Of a stretch of DNA of 64,000 nt, positions 25,389 through 33,432 are shown one piece after another. How positions within the stretch are numbered: the stretch's first letter is position 1; every line of letters starts with the position of its first letter. The DNA comes from CAYQJL01 sp964612295 (GTDB lineage Bacteria > Eisenbacteria > RBG-16-71-46 > CAIMUX01 > WJJG01). The stretch spans positions 79,268-143,267 of the forward strand of contig CAZTDY010000004.1 of NCBI GenBank assembly GCA_964612295.1. The letters are read 5' to 3'. The notes under the pieces were generated by a model, which saw only the letters and a list, made by a program, of their open reading frames with translations, was not told where the DNA came from and made no database searches. A program made the translations under genes and the position numbers.

Positions 25389-27319
25389 TTGCTTTTGCTC
25401 GCTTTGCTGATCGCTCTCTCTTTTTGAGGAACAGGGGCTGGAACAGCCTCGCCCGAGATCTTCTTCACCGCACCGAAGCGAGAAGGACACACTTCGAAGC
25501 AGTTTCCGCAGTTCGTGCACTTCTCTTGATCGATGATGTGGATTGTCTTCTTGGCGCCGTCAATGGCGTCGGCCGGGCACTTCTTCAGGCACAGCATGCA
25601 GGCTTGGCACTTGGCCGGGTCGATGTAGTACGAGATCAGGTCTTTGCAGGAGAGAGCGGGACACATCTTCTCATGGATGTGCGCCTCGTACTCATCTCTG
25701 AAGTACCGCAACGTGCTCCGGAACGGGTTGGGGGCCGTCTTGCCCAATGCGCAGAGGGACGCCTCCACGGCCGTCTCGGACAGTTCCTCCAGGAGCTCGA
25801 GGTCGCCCTCCTCTCCCTGACCCTTGGTGATCCGGTTCAGGATCTTGTGCATCTGCCGCAGACCTTCACGGCAGGGAAGACACTTTCCGCACGATTCGTC
25901 AGTGAGGAAATCGATGAAGTACCTGGCGACATCCACCATGCAGGTATCTTCATCCATGACGATCATGCCGCCCGATCCCATCATGGAGCCGGCTCTGGTG
26001 AGCTCATCGAAACCGACTTCCGAATCCAGCAGCTCTTCCGGGATGCATCCGCCGGACGGTCCGCCGGTTTGCACCGCCTTGAACTTCTTGCCTCCGGGAA
26101 TACCGCCGCCGATCTTGTAGATGATGTCCCGCAGGGTGATGCCCATGGGGACTTCCACCAGCCCGGTGTTGTTGATCTTGCCAACCAGAGAGAAGATCTT
26201 CGTGCCCTTGCTTTCCTCGGTTCCGATCGCGGCAAATGCCTCCGCCCCTCCGTTGATGATCAGCGGAACGTTCGCCCAGGTCTCCACGTTGTTGATGTTC
26301 GTCGGCCTGTCCCAAAGCCCTCTCACAGCCGGATAAGGCGGCCTGGGCCTTGGTTCGCCGGCCTTGCCCTCCAGGGACATGAGGAGTGCCGTCTCCTCAC
26401 CGCACACGAAGGCGCCGGCGCCCCGATGGACCTTGACGTCGAAGTCGAAGTCGAATCCGGATCCCAGGATGTCTTTCCCCAGCAGGCCGTGTTCCTTTGC
26501 ATGCTCGATGGCGACGCCCAGGTTCTCCAGCGCCAGGGGATACTCCTGGCGAACATAGAAGTAGCCCTCGTGAGACCCGATGGCATAGGCGCCGATCAGC
26601 AGGCCCTCGAGGACGCCGAAGGGGTTCCCTTCCATGAGGGATCGGTCCATGTATGCGCCGGGGTCTCCTTCATCGCAATTGACGACCACATACTTGATGT
26701 CGCCAGGCGCGCGGCGTGCGAGCTCCCACTTCTTTCCAGCCGGAAACCCCGCCCCACCCCGCCCTCTGAGCTTCGCTTGTTGCACTTCTTCGATCACCTG
26801 CTCGGGCGTCATCTCGAACAGCGCTTTCGACAGGGCGCGATAGCCGCCGATGGCGAGGTAGTCCTCAACGCTGGTTGGGTTGATCAGCTTGTTTGGTCCA
26901 AACACGAGGCGTTCTTGATTCTTGTAGAAGGGGATGTCCGGCTCGCGGGTCACCTGTTCGCCGGTGTTTGCATCGACATAGAGGAGCCGATCGACCGCCT
27001 TCTTCTCCCCAAAGGTCTGAGAGATGATCTCGGGCACGTCTTCAGGCGTCACCTGCAGGTAACAGATTTCCTCGGGGTGGATGACGATGATGGGGCCCTT
27101 CTCACAGAAGCCATGGCATCCCGTCCTTCTGAAGTCCACCTTCCCCGTGAAGCCCTGCGTCTCGGTCTCCCGTTCGATGGCCGCGGCGACCTCTTTGCTC
27201 CCCGTGGCATGACAGGCGGTACCGGAGCACAGCGTGATGCAGCGCTTCTCTGCGTCTCTCTTCGAGAGAATGTCCTTCCTGAGCGTCTCCAGATCGGCCG
27301 GCGACTCTATCCGTGGCAT
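25385..27319 (-). CDS. bamH: Class II benzoyl-CoA reductase, NuoF-like flavin/NAD subunit
   Basis: A 644-residue protein with three parts. Residues 1-110 are a thioredoxin-like [2Fe-2S] domain with Cys31, 36, 68 and 72. Residues 130-560 are NuoF-like, with the FMN/NADH site GRGGAGFPAGKKW at 186-198 and the [4Fe-4S] motif ESCGKCLPCREG. The C-terminus carries two ferredoxin motifs, CQACMLCLKKCP and CTNCGNCFEVCP. This architecture is that of electron-bifurcating HydB/BamH subunits. In the Bam complex it is thought to bind NAD(H) and join in the flavin-based bifurcation that drives benzoyl-CoA reduction without ATP. It lies 9 bases after bamG and overlaps bamI by 4 bases. The long frame on the opposite strand is a shadow. 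Confidence 0.94.
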   Translation of the reverse strand: MPRIESPADLETLRKDILSKRDAEKRCITLCSGTACHATGSKEVAAAIERETETQGFTGKVDFRRTGCHGFCEKGPIIVIHPEEICYLQVTPEDVPEIISQTFGEKKAVDRLLYVDANTGEQVTREPDIPFYKNQERLVFGPNKLINPTSVEDYLAIGGYRALSKALFEMTPEQVIEEVQQAKLRGRGGAGFPAGKKWELARRAPGDIKYVVVNCDEGDPGAYMDRSLMEGNPFGVLEGLLIGAYAIGSHEGYFYVRQEYPLALENLGVAIEHAKEHGLLGKDILGSGFDFDFDVKVHRGAGAFVCGEETALLMSLEGKAGEPRPRPPYPAVRGLWDRPTNINNVETWANVPLIINGGAEAFAAIGTEESKGTKIFSLVGKINNTGLVEVPMGITLRDIIYKIGGGIPGGKKFKAVQTGGPSGGCIPEELLDSEVGFDELTRAGSMMGSGGMIVMDEDTCMVDVARYFIDFLTDESCGKCLPCREGLRQMHKILNRITKGQGEEGDLELLEELSETAVEASLCALGKTAPNPFRSTLRYFRDEYEAHIHEKMCPALSCKDLISYYIDPAKCQACMLCLKKCPADAIDGAKKTIHIIDQEKCTNCGNCFEVCPSRFGAVKKISGEAVPAPVPQKERAISKASKSK

Positions 27320-27328
27320 AGTCGTTCC

Positions 27329-27781
27329 TCAATCATAGCCCTTCAGCACGTCTTCCGTTTCGGCGATCGACAGCTTGCCATGCGTCTTCCCATTGATTTC
27401 CATCACCGGCCCCAGGGCGCAACACCCCAGGCAGTTGACCGTCTCTAAGCTGAACTTCATGTCCAGATCCGTCTCGCCGGGCCTGATGCCGGTCAGATCC
27501 TGAACGGTGTCTAAGACCCGGCTCGCGCCCCGAACATGGCAGGCGGTTCCCATGCAGATGTGAACCTCATGACGGCCTTTGGGAACCAGACTGAAGGCCT
27601 TATAGAAGGTCGCGATATGCTGGATCCGGCCCAGGGGCACGTCCAGCCTCTCGCTGACCCTCTCCAGCGCTTCCTTGGGAAGCCAATGGTGCTCGCTCTG
27701 GATCTCCAGCAACACCTGGATGAGCGCGCTGGCCTCGCCGTCATGCCCGTCGATGATTTGGTCGATTCGATCGTTATCCAT
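27329..27781 (-). CDS. bamG: Class II benzoyl-CoA reductase, NuoE-like [2Fe-2S] subunit
   Basis: A 150-residue NuoE/HydC-like protein. The helical N-terminus is LLEIQSEHHWLPKEALERVS. The thioredoxin-like [2Fe-2S] domain has Cys in CMGTACHVRGA and CLGCCALGPVMEING, giving the usual four ligands. It normally partners the NuoF-like subunit, encoded directly downstream. The gap to the bamF stop is 23 bases. Length and motifs are normal for the family. Confidence 0.92.
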   Translation of the reverse strand: MDNDRIDQIIDGHDGEASALIQVLLEIQSEHHWLPKEALERVSERLDVPLGRIQHIATFYKAFSLVPKGRHEVHICMGTACHVRGASRVLDTVQDLTGIRPGETDLDMKFSLETVNCLGCCALGPVMEINGKTHGKLSIAETEDVLKGYD

Positions 27782-27804
27782 CGCCTGCTCTCGTTCCTCT
27801 CTAT

Positions 27805-28602
27805 CTATCCCACGCCAGCCGTCTCGCCCCGGGCGAGAGCGTAGCAGTTCAACGAGCGATCGAACCGAACCAGGCCTTGCCTTGATGCGTTGTTCAGGTG
27901 TCTTGAGACCACGGGCGGTTCGAGGTTCAGCGCCTCAGCAACCCCACCGATAGACAGGGGTCGGTTCTTGAGGAGCAACGTGATCCGACTGATTGCGATC
28001 TTCTCCGCGATGAGATCCTTGAACAGGCCGTCGCACTCGTCGCTGGTGTAGAACTCCTTGTAGGCATCCTCCGACTTGATCGGTATCCTCAGTTTCTCTC
28101 GTTCCACCAGCTTGATGTATGGAATCAAGTTCTGAACCGCCTCCAGGTTGAATGCGACTCCGCCCCCCCCCTCCTCTTCACCCTTGTCGAGCGGTCCCAG
28201 CTCCTTGAGCGTCGTGACGAAGTCATTCATCACCTCGGCGAACCGGCTACCCTCGGCCGCGGACACCCATTCAAGCCGCAGCCTCCCCGGGGCGATCCCG
28301 ATGTGCTCCATCAGCTTCTTGCACAGATACATGTTGCTCAGCGCATCGTAGTTTCCCTCGGTGAGGTAATGGCATTCCCCCGGCCAGCAACCGCCGACAA
28401 ATACGCCGTCCGCCCCGTTCGACAGGGCCCGGAAGATGAAACTCAGGTCGACACGACCCGTGCACATCACGCGGACGATCTTCATCTCGTGAGAATACTG
28501 CTGCCTGGAAACTCCAGCCAGATCCGCGGCGGAGTACGCTCACCAGTTACACAGAAAGCCGATGACCTTCGGCTTGAACTCGAATCCCGAGCCCATTGTC
28601 AT
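27805..28602 (-). CDS. bamF: Class II benzoyl-CoA reductase, MvhD-like selenoprotein subunit with UGA-encoded Sec21
   Basis: A 265-residue protein read from ATG 28602, which has GGAAGGAGCGAG upstream. Codon 21 is TGA at 28542-28540, in the segment FLCNW(U)AYSAADLAGVSR. The frame continues as VRVMCTGRVD, ALSNGADGVFVGGC and PGECHYLTEGNY, the diagnostic MvhD motifs. Family members have Cys or selenocysteine at exactly this position (CNWC/CNWU). Geobacter BamF is also annotated as a selenoprotein. A hairpin just downstream of the UGA fits a bacterial SECIS. MvhD-type subunits carry a [2Fe-2S] cluster and pass electrons to HdrA-like flavoproteins, here BamE. The last 60 residues (ISRITLLLKNRPLSIGGVAE, then NLEPPVVSRHL) resemble a winged-helix fold. 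A caller that stops at TGA would begin this gene at 28485 and lose the cofactor site. Confidence 0.93.
28493..28542 (-). promoter_or_regulatory. Putative bacterial SECIS hairpin at the bamF UGA codon
   Basis: On the minus strand after the UGA (28542-28540), CUGGA pairs with UCCAG around the loop GUU. The stem extends across a G-G mismatch by CUG/CAG, and further out UACU can pair with AGUA. The G and U of the apical loop lie 28 bases past the UGA, inside the usual bacterial SECIS window. The folding was done by eye. Confidence 0.65.
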
Positions 28603-28618
28603 CTCGCTCCTTCCTTGC

Positions 28619-31600
28619 TCACTTGCCGGCTTTCACCAGATCGGGGAACGCCGCGTCGATCTGGCAGTTGAGCTCTTGGTCGGTGTAGTGCTTCAGGAGT
28701 ATGGCGCTGGTCGGGCACTTCGCGTTACAGACGCCGTCTCCTTTGCAGAGAACCGGATTGACCCAGGCCTTCTTGCCCTTCGGTGTTTCGCGAAACTCAA
28801 TGGCGTCATAGGTGCAGACCGAGATGCATGCGCCACAGGATACGCAGTCATCCTCGCAGACCTCACAAACCGAGCCCGAGGCCCTGACGGTATCCTGAGA
28901 GAGCAAGGTGGCCGCCCGCCCCGCCGCACCGTAGGCCTGGGTGATCGCCTCGGAAATGTATTTGGGGTAGTGGACCGCCCCGCAAAGGAAGATGCCCTCG
29001 GCCGCGAAGTCGACGGGACGCAGCTTCACGTGGGCTTCCTGGAAAAACCCGTCCGGGTTCAGCGCAATCTTGAAGAGCCGGGCCGCATCCTGACTTCCAG
29101 TAGACGGAATCGCGGCGGCCGACAGAACGAGCAGATCGGCATCCAGCTCGAGCGTCTGGCCCAGGATGGGATCGGCCGTGGTGATCCGCACCACGGGTTT
29201 GTCGTTTTCGTTCTTGGCCGCTGCAGCCTCGGGCGGGCTGTCCGGTTCCCACAGGACGAAGTGGACATCCCGGTCAGCGGCCTCGCGGTAGCAGTCCTCT
29301 TTGAATCCGTAGGATCTCATGTCTCGATAGAGAATGTAGATATCCATCCCCGGAGAGTGCTCTTTGAGCTTCAGCGCGTTCTTCAGGGCCTCGCCACAGC
29401 AAACCCGCGAGCAGTAGTCGCGATCTTCCTGTCTGCAGCCGACGCACTGGATCATCACCAGGCTCTCGACGCCCTCGAGACCCTCGTCGCCCCCGGCGAT
29501 TCTCTCTTCGAGCTCGAGCTGGGTGATGACGCGGTCGTCTTCTCCGTAGAGATACTCGGTAGGAGTGTATTCAGCGACTCCGGTGGCCAGGATGGCCGCG
29601 CCGTGTTCGATGGTCTTGACCTGTCCCTCGGTCTCCACCGTCGTCTTGAAATTGCCCACGTAGCCGGTGACTTCCTTGATGGTCGCCGCGTGCGAAACCT
29701 GAACGAGCGGGTGCCGGTACACCTGGCCGATGAGATCGTCCAGGTAGGCCTGAACATCCAGTCCGTCCAGGGTATGGTGGATCCTTCGCGCCAGGCCTCC
29801 CAGATCGGCGTTCTTCTCCACCAGGTGAACCTCGAATCCCTGATTGGCCAGACCCAGGGCGCTGGTCATGCCGGCGAGACCGCCTCCAACCACCAGCGCC
29901 GTCTTGTTCACCGGCAGATCGAACTCCTGCAACGGTTCCAGATGCGTCGTCCGGGCCACGGACATTCGAACGATGTCCTTCGCCTTCTCGGTGGCCTCTT
30001 CCTTCTGCTTCGAGTGAACCCAGGAGCAATGCTCTCTGATATTGGCCATGTCGAAGAAGTACTGGTTGATTCCGCCTTCCCGAAGCGTGTCTCGGAACAG
30101 AGGCTCGTGCGTCCTCGGAGTGCAGGCCGCGACGACCACACGATTGAGCCCCTTCTCGCGAATCGTGTTGGCGATTTGCTCGGCCGCATCCGTGGAACAG
30201 ATGAAGAGACCTTCTTCGGCGTGGACCACATTGCCGAGGGTCAGCGAATACTCGACCAGGGAGGGAATGTCGACCACGCGCCCGATGTTGGCGCCGCAGT
30301 GACAGGCGAAGACACCGACCTTGACCTCTTCCTCGGAAACATCCCGCTCGGCCGGATAGACTCGTTCCTTGGACAACCGGCTTCGCCGAGACTTCAGAAG
30401 CTCGCCCGCAAGCGCATTTGCCCCACTGGCAGCCACCACCGACTCAGGAATGTCGATCGGTCCCTGGAAGGCGCCACTCATGAAGATTCCGGGTCGGGTG
30501 GTCTCGATCGGGCTCTTGGGATCGGTCTTGCAGAACCCGTGAGCGTTGAGCTCAATGCCGAACGTGTCCGCGATGGACCGTGCATCCTTGGGAGGGCCCA
30601 ATCCAACGCCCAACACGACCAGGTCGAATTCCTCCTCCTGCACCCCGTCGTCAGGAGTGGAGTATCGAATCGTGACGTTCTTTGTTTCGGGATCCTCTTG
30701 TCCGATCGACACGTAGCTTCTGCGGAATCGCACCCCGGGGAGATCCTGGGCCCTCGTGTAGAACCGCTCGAAGTCCTTGCCGTAGGACCGCACGTCATTG
30801 TGGAAGATCGTGCAGTCGGTCTCGGCATCATGGTCTTTGGTCAGAATCACCTGCTTCTGGATGTAGGTGCAGCAGACGGACGAGCAGTAGCTGTTGGAGC
30901 CCTCGATGACGGATCGGGAACCGACGCAGTGAATCCAGGCGATCTTGTGCGGATGCTGGTGGTCGGACGGACGCAGGATCTCGCCCTCATGCGGCCCGGT
31001 CGCACAGAGGAGCCTTTCAAAGTCCAGGCTGGTGACCACATTCTGCATCAGCCCGTAGCCGTAGTCATTTCTCTGCTTGGGATCGAAGACCTCGTAGCCC
31101 GGCGACAGAACAATCGCGCCGACCTTGATCTCTTCGCGTTCGGGTTCCTGGTGAAGGTCGATGGCGTTGTTCTTGCAGACCCCGGCGCAAATGAAGCACT
31201 TCTTGTCTTTCAGATACAGACATTCATCGGCCACGTACGGAATGAGGGGAACGGCCTGCGAGAAGTAGATGTGGGTGGCTTTGTTCCCGGACAGTTCCTG
31301 ATTGAAGGGATCCGGAAGCATGACAGGACAGTACTCCACGCAGGTCGTACAACCCGTGCATCTGTCCTCGATGATGTACCTGGGCTTCTTGACCAGGGTG
31401 ACCCGGAAGTCACCGGCTTCGCCTTCCACGCGATCCACTTCCGTATAGGTCAGAATCTCGATGTTGGGATGCCGGTCGCATTCGATGAACTTGGGAGATT
31501 CAATGCACATGGAACAGTCGTTGGTGGGAAAGGTCTTGTCGAGCTGGGCCATCTTGCCGCCGATGGTCGGCGCCTTTTCGACCAGATAGACCTTGTACCC

Positions 31601-31696
31601 TGTCGTGGCGAGGTCGAGAGCAGCCTGAATACCGCTGATCCCTCCACCAACAACCAAGACATCTCCGATGTTGCTGTTCGCGCGACTGTCTGTCAT
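28619..31696 (-). CDS. bamE: Class II benzoyl-CoA reductase, HdrA-like flavin subunit (two FAD modules)
   Basis: A 1025-residue iron-sulfur flavoprotein. The first FAD module opens with VLVVGGGISGIQAAL and carries Cys61 and Cys64 in NDCSMC, where some HdrA relatives have selenocysteine. A ferredoxin insert follows (CTGCTTCVEYCP, CFICAGVCKNN). A second FAD module opens with ALVVGGGLAGMTSALGLAN near residue 605. The C-terminus has two [4Fe-4S] motifs, CEDDCVSCGACISVC and CKGDGVCNAKCP. HdrA-type flavins are the proposed site of electron bifurcation in heterodisulfide reductases and the Bam complex. It would receive electrons from BamF and the NuoEFG-like subunits and pass low-potential electrons towards BamBC. 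Length matches BamE. The equally long frame on the opposite strand is an artefact of GC-rich codon use. Confidence 0.94.
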   Translation of the reverse strand: MTDSRANSNIGDVLVVGGGISGIQAALDLATTGYKVYLVEKAPTIGGKMAQLDKTFPTNDCSMCIESPKFIECDRHPNIEILTYTEVDRVEGEAGDFRVTLVKKPRYIIEDRCTGCTTCVEYCPVMLPDPFNQELSGNKATHIYFSQAVPLIPYVADECLYLKDKKCFICAGVCKNNAIDLHQEPEREEIKVGAIVLSPGYEVFDPKQRNDYGYGLMQNVVTSLDFERLLCATGPHEGEILRPSDHQHPHKIAWIHCVGSRSVIEGSNSYCSSVCCTYIQKQVILTKDHDAETDCTIFHNDVRSYGKDFERFYTRAQDLPGVRFRRSYVSIGQEDPETKNVTIRYSTPDDGVQEEEFDLVVLGVGLGPPKDARSIADTFGIELNAHGFCKTDPKSPIETTRPGIFMSGAFQGPIDIPESVVAASGANALAGELLKSRRSRLSKERVYPAERDVSEEEVKVGVFACHCGANIGRVVDIPSLVEYSLTLGNVVHAEEGLFICSTDAAEQIANTIREKGLNRVVVAACTPRTHEPLFRDTLREGGINQYFFDMANIREHCSWVHSKQKEEATEKAKDIVRMSVARTTHLEPLQEFDLPVNKTALVVGGGLAGMTSALGLANQGFEVHLVEKNADLGGLARRIHHTLDGLDVQAYLDDLIGQVYRHPLVQVSHAATIKEVTGYVGNFKTTVETEGQVKTIEHGAAILATGVAEYTPTEYLYGEDDRVITQLELEERIAGGDEGLEGVESLVMIQCVGCRQEDRDYCSRVCCGEALKNALKLKEHSPGMDIYILYRDMRSYGFKEDCYREAADRDVHFVLWEPDSPPEAAAAKNENDKPVVRITTADPILGQTLELDADLLVLSAAAIPSTGSQDAARLFKIALNPDGFFQEAHVKLRPVDFAAEGIFLCGAVHYPKYISEAITQAYGAAGRAATLLSQDTVRASGSVCEVCEDDCVSCGACISVCTYDAIEFRETPKGKKAWVNPVLCKGDGVCNAKCPTSAILLKHYTDQELNCQIDAAFPDLVKAGK

Positions 31697-31706
31697 CTGC
31701 CCATCC

Positions 31707-32858
31707 CTACAATGCGTCCTGGATGATCTCCGTGATGGCCTTGATCTCCAGGTCGTCCTCGTATTCCAGGGTCAATCGGCTCTCCTCGAAATTGCTGATG
31801 CAATAGGGGCAGGAGGTGGCCAGCACCTCGGCTTGCACGTCCTTCGCCTGCTCCAGCCTGAGGTTGGAGAATCGTTCTTCCTTCGGCGTTTCCATCCAGA
31901 TCCGGCCGCCGCCACCACCGCAACAGAGGCTCTGGTCACGGCAATCCGACATCTCGATGAGATCCAGGCCGGGCACTCTCTTCAAGACCTCCCGGGGTTC
32001 GTCATAGATGTTGTTGTGCCGGCCGAGGTAACACGGGTCGTGATAGGTCACCTTCTTCTCGTACGCTCCGGAAAGCTCGAGTCGTCCTTCGTTGAGAAGC
32101 TCGAGCAGGTACTGCGTGATGTGAACGACCTCGAACTTCGCCATGAACTCCGGATACTCGTTTGCGAAGGTGTGGTAGCAGTGAGGGGACGCAACGAGGA
32201 TCTTCTTCACCCCATGGTCGATGAAGGTTTTGATGTTCTCCCTGGCCAGGGCCTTGAAGACATCTTCCGCGCCCGTCTTGCGGATGCTTTCACCGCAACA
32301 GCTCTCCTTGGTGCCCAGGATCCCGAACTCCACGCCGGCTTTCTGCAGGATGTTGGCGGTGGCGACCGCCGCCTTTCTGAGTCTCGGGTCGTAGCTGAAG
32401 TAGCAGCCGACGAAGTAGAGGACCTCCATCCCTTCAGCGAAGGGCTTCACTGACAGACCTTTCGCCCAATCGGTCCGGGTCCCGCGCTCTTCATTCAGAG
32501 GATTGCCGCCTGCGCGGAGGCTTCCCGCCGCGGTGCGTGCGGGCTTGACCGAAGTCGGGAACACTCCGTACTCGGAAGCAATCCGGCGAAGGGACACGCC
32601 GAATTCTATCTGTTTCACCCCCCGCGGGCATTCGTCCGGGCAGGTGCCGCAGGTCGTGCAACGCCAGATGTCCTCGCTCTCGATTTCCGTCAGGCCGAAG
32701 GCAGCCTCCCGGATGATCTTGCGGATGCTGAAACTTCTGACCCGATTCCACGGGCAGACGACATCGCATTTGCCGCACTGGTAGCAGAGCTTGAAAACCT
32801 CTCCGCCGGCCCCTTTGACCTCGGCGATGACTTCTTTGAAGGGGGCAACTGGTTCCAC
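31707..32858 (-). CDS. bamD: Class II benzoyl-CoA reductase, HdrBC/HdrD-like iron-sulfur subunit
   Basis: A 383-residue protein starting at GTG 32858 behind AGGGAGAA. The N-terminal third has two [4Fe-4S] motifs, CYQCGKCDVVCP and CTTCGTCPDECPRG, as in HdrC. The rest is HdrB-like with two Cys-rich CCG-type repeats (SCCGESIRKTG, and DPCYLGRHN with SLCCGGGGGRIW then SCPYC), which in HdrB hold noncubane [4Fe-4S] clusters. The fusion is HdrD-like and matches BamD, which links the HdrA-like BamE with the rest of the complex. It lies 10 bases before bamE. Confidence 0.92.
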   Translation of the reverse strand: MEPVAPFKEVIAEVKGAGGEVFKLCYQCGKCDVVCPWNRVRSFSIRKIIREAAFGLTEIESEDIWRCTTCGTCPDECPRGVKQIEFGVSLRRIASEYGVFPTSVKPARTAAGSLRAGGNPLNEERGTRTDWAKGLSVKPFAEGMEVLYFVGCYFSYDPRLRKAAVATANILQKAGVEFGILGTKESCCGESIRKTGAEDVFKALARENIKTFIDHGVKKILVASPHCYHTFANEYPEFMAKFEVVHITQYLLELLNEGRLELSGAYEKKVTYHDPCYLGRHNNIYDEPREVLKRVPGLDLIEMSDCRDQSLCCGGGGGRIWMETPKEERFSNLRLEQAKDVQAEVLATSCPYCISNFEESRLTLEYEDDLEIKAITEIIQDAL

Positions 32859-32886
32859 GATTCTCCCTGGTTCGTTTCCTGCGTCC

Positions 32887-33432
32887 TCAGTCCTTCTTGG
32901 ACATGCGGGCGACCGTATCCATCAACTTCTGCCATCCGACCTTGTTGGCCATCGACTCCAGCCCGATCTCGATCTCTTCCTGCGCCTCTTCCTCTTCGAC
33001 TTCCTCTTCCCGCTCCACATAGACGAGCGCATCGGCCAGGCACCACTGAACACACATCGGTTCATCGAGCGGTGGATCGCATTCACACATGTCGCACTTC
33101 AATGGGAGGCCGGAGTCCGGTTCCTTGAACGCGTCTCGGGATGGACAGGATGCCCTGCAGAAGGAACACTCGTCGTATTCCTTTCCGTCGATCGTGTACT
33201 TGTCCCTGCCCGCGCACTCGGCCACCGAGTACTCGCCCGCGTAGACCGGAACGTAGATATCCCGCAGCGGGTCGTGAATCACCCGGATACGTGCCCTTCC
33301 CGGGTTGCTGCTGCTGTATTTCGGGGCCGCGTGAAAGGCGGAGCAGATGACTTCGCAGGCCCGGCAGCCATTGCATTTGTCCACGTCGATCTGGATCGTC
33401 TTGATGATCTTCGTTTTTTTCTCACCCTTCAC
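32887..33432 (-). CDS. bamC: Class II benzoyl-CoA reductase, ferredoxin-like subunit
   Basis: A 181-residue electron-transfer protein starting at GTG 33432. GGAGG sits nine bases upstream, inside the end of bamB (11-base overlap). Cys groups are CNGCRACEVIC, CSFCRASC and CDMCECDPPLDEPMCVQWC, predicting three or more [4Fe-4S] clusters. A charged Glu-rich stretch (ERE-EEVEEEEAQEE) follows near residue 150. It has no signal peptide. BamC forms the catalytic BamBC unit with the tungsten subunit and hands electrons to it from the Hdr-like part. The overlap with bamB indicates translational coupling. Confidence 0.93.
   Translation of the reverse strand: MKGEKKTKIIKTIQIDVDKCNGCRACEVICSAFHAAPKYSSSNPGRARIRVIHDPLRDIYVPVYAGEYSVAECAGRDKYTIDGKEYDECSFCRASCPSRDAFKEPDSGLPLKCDMCECDPPLDEPMCVQWCLADALVYVEREEEVEEEEAQEEIEIGLESMANKVGWQKLMDTVARMSKKD

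Noticed and set aside
25208..27448. 746-residue open frame on the plus strand
   Set aside because: It is antisense to bamH and has Arg/Gly-rich low-complexity composition with no domain.
28619..31696. Selenocysteine in BamE
   Set aside because: The equivalent position reads NDCSMC with ordinary Cys codons, and the frame has no internal TGA.
28562..31726. 1054-residue open frame on the plus strand
   Set aside because: It lies opposite bamE, whose domains are unmistakable; it has no recognisable motif and is a codon-bias shadow.
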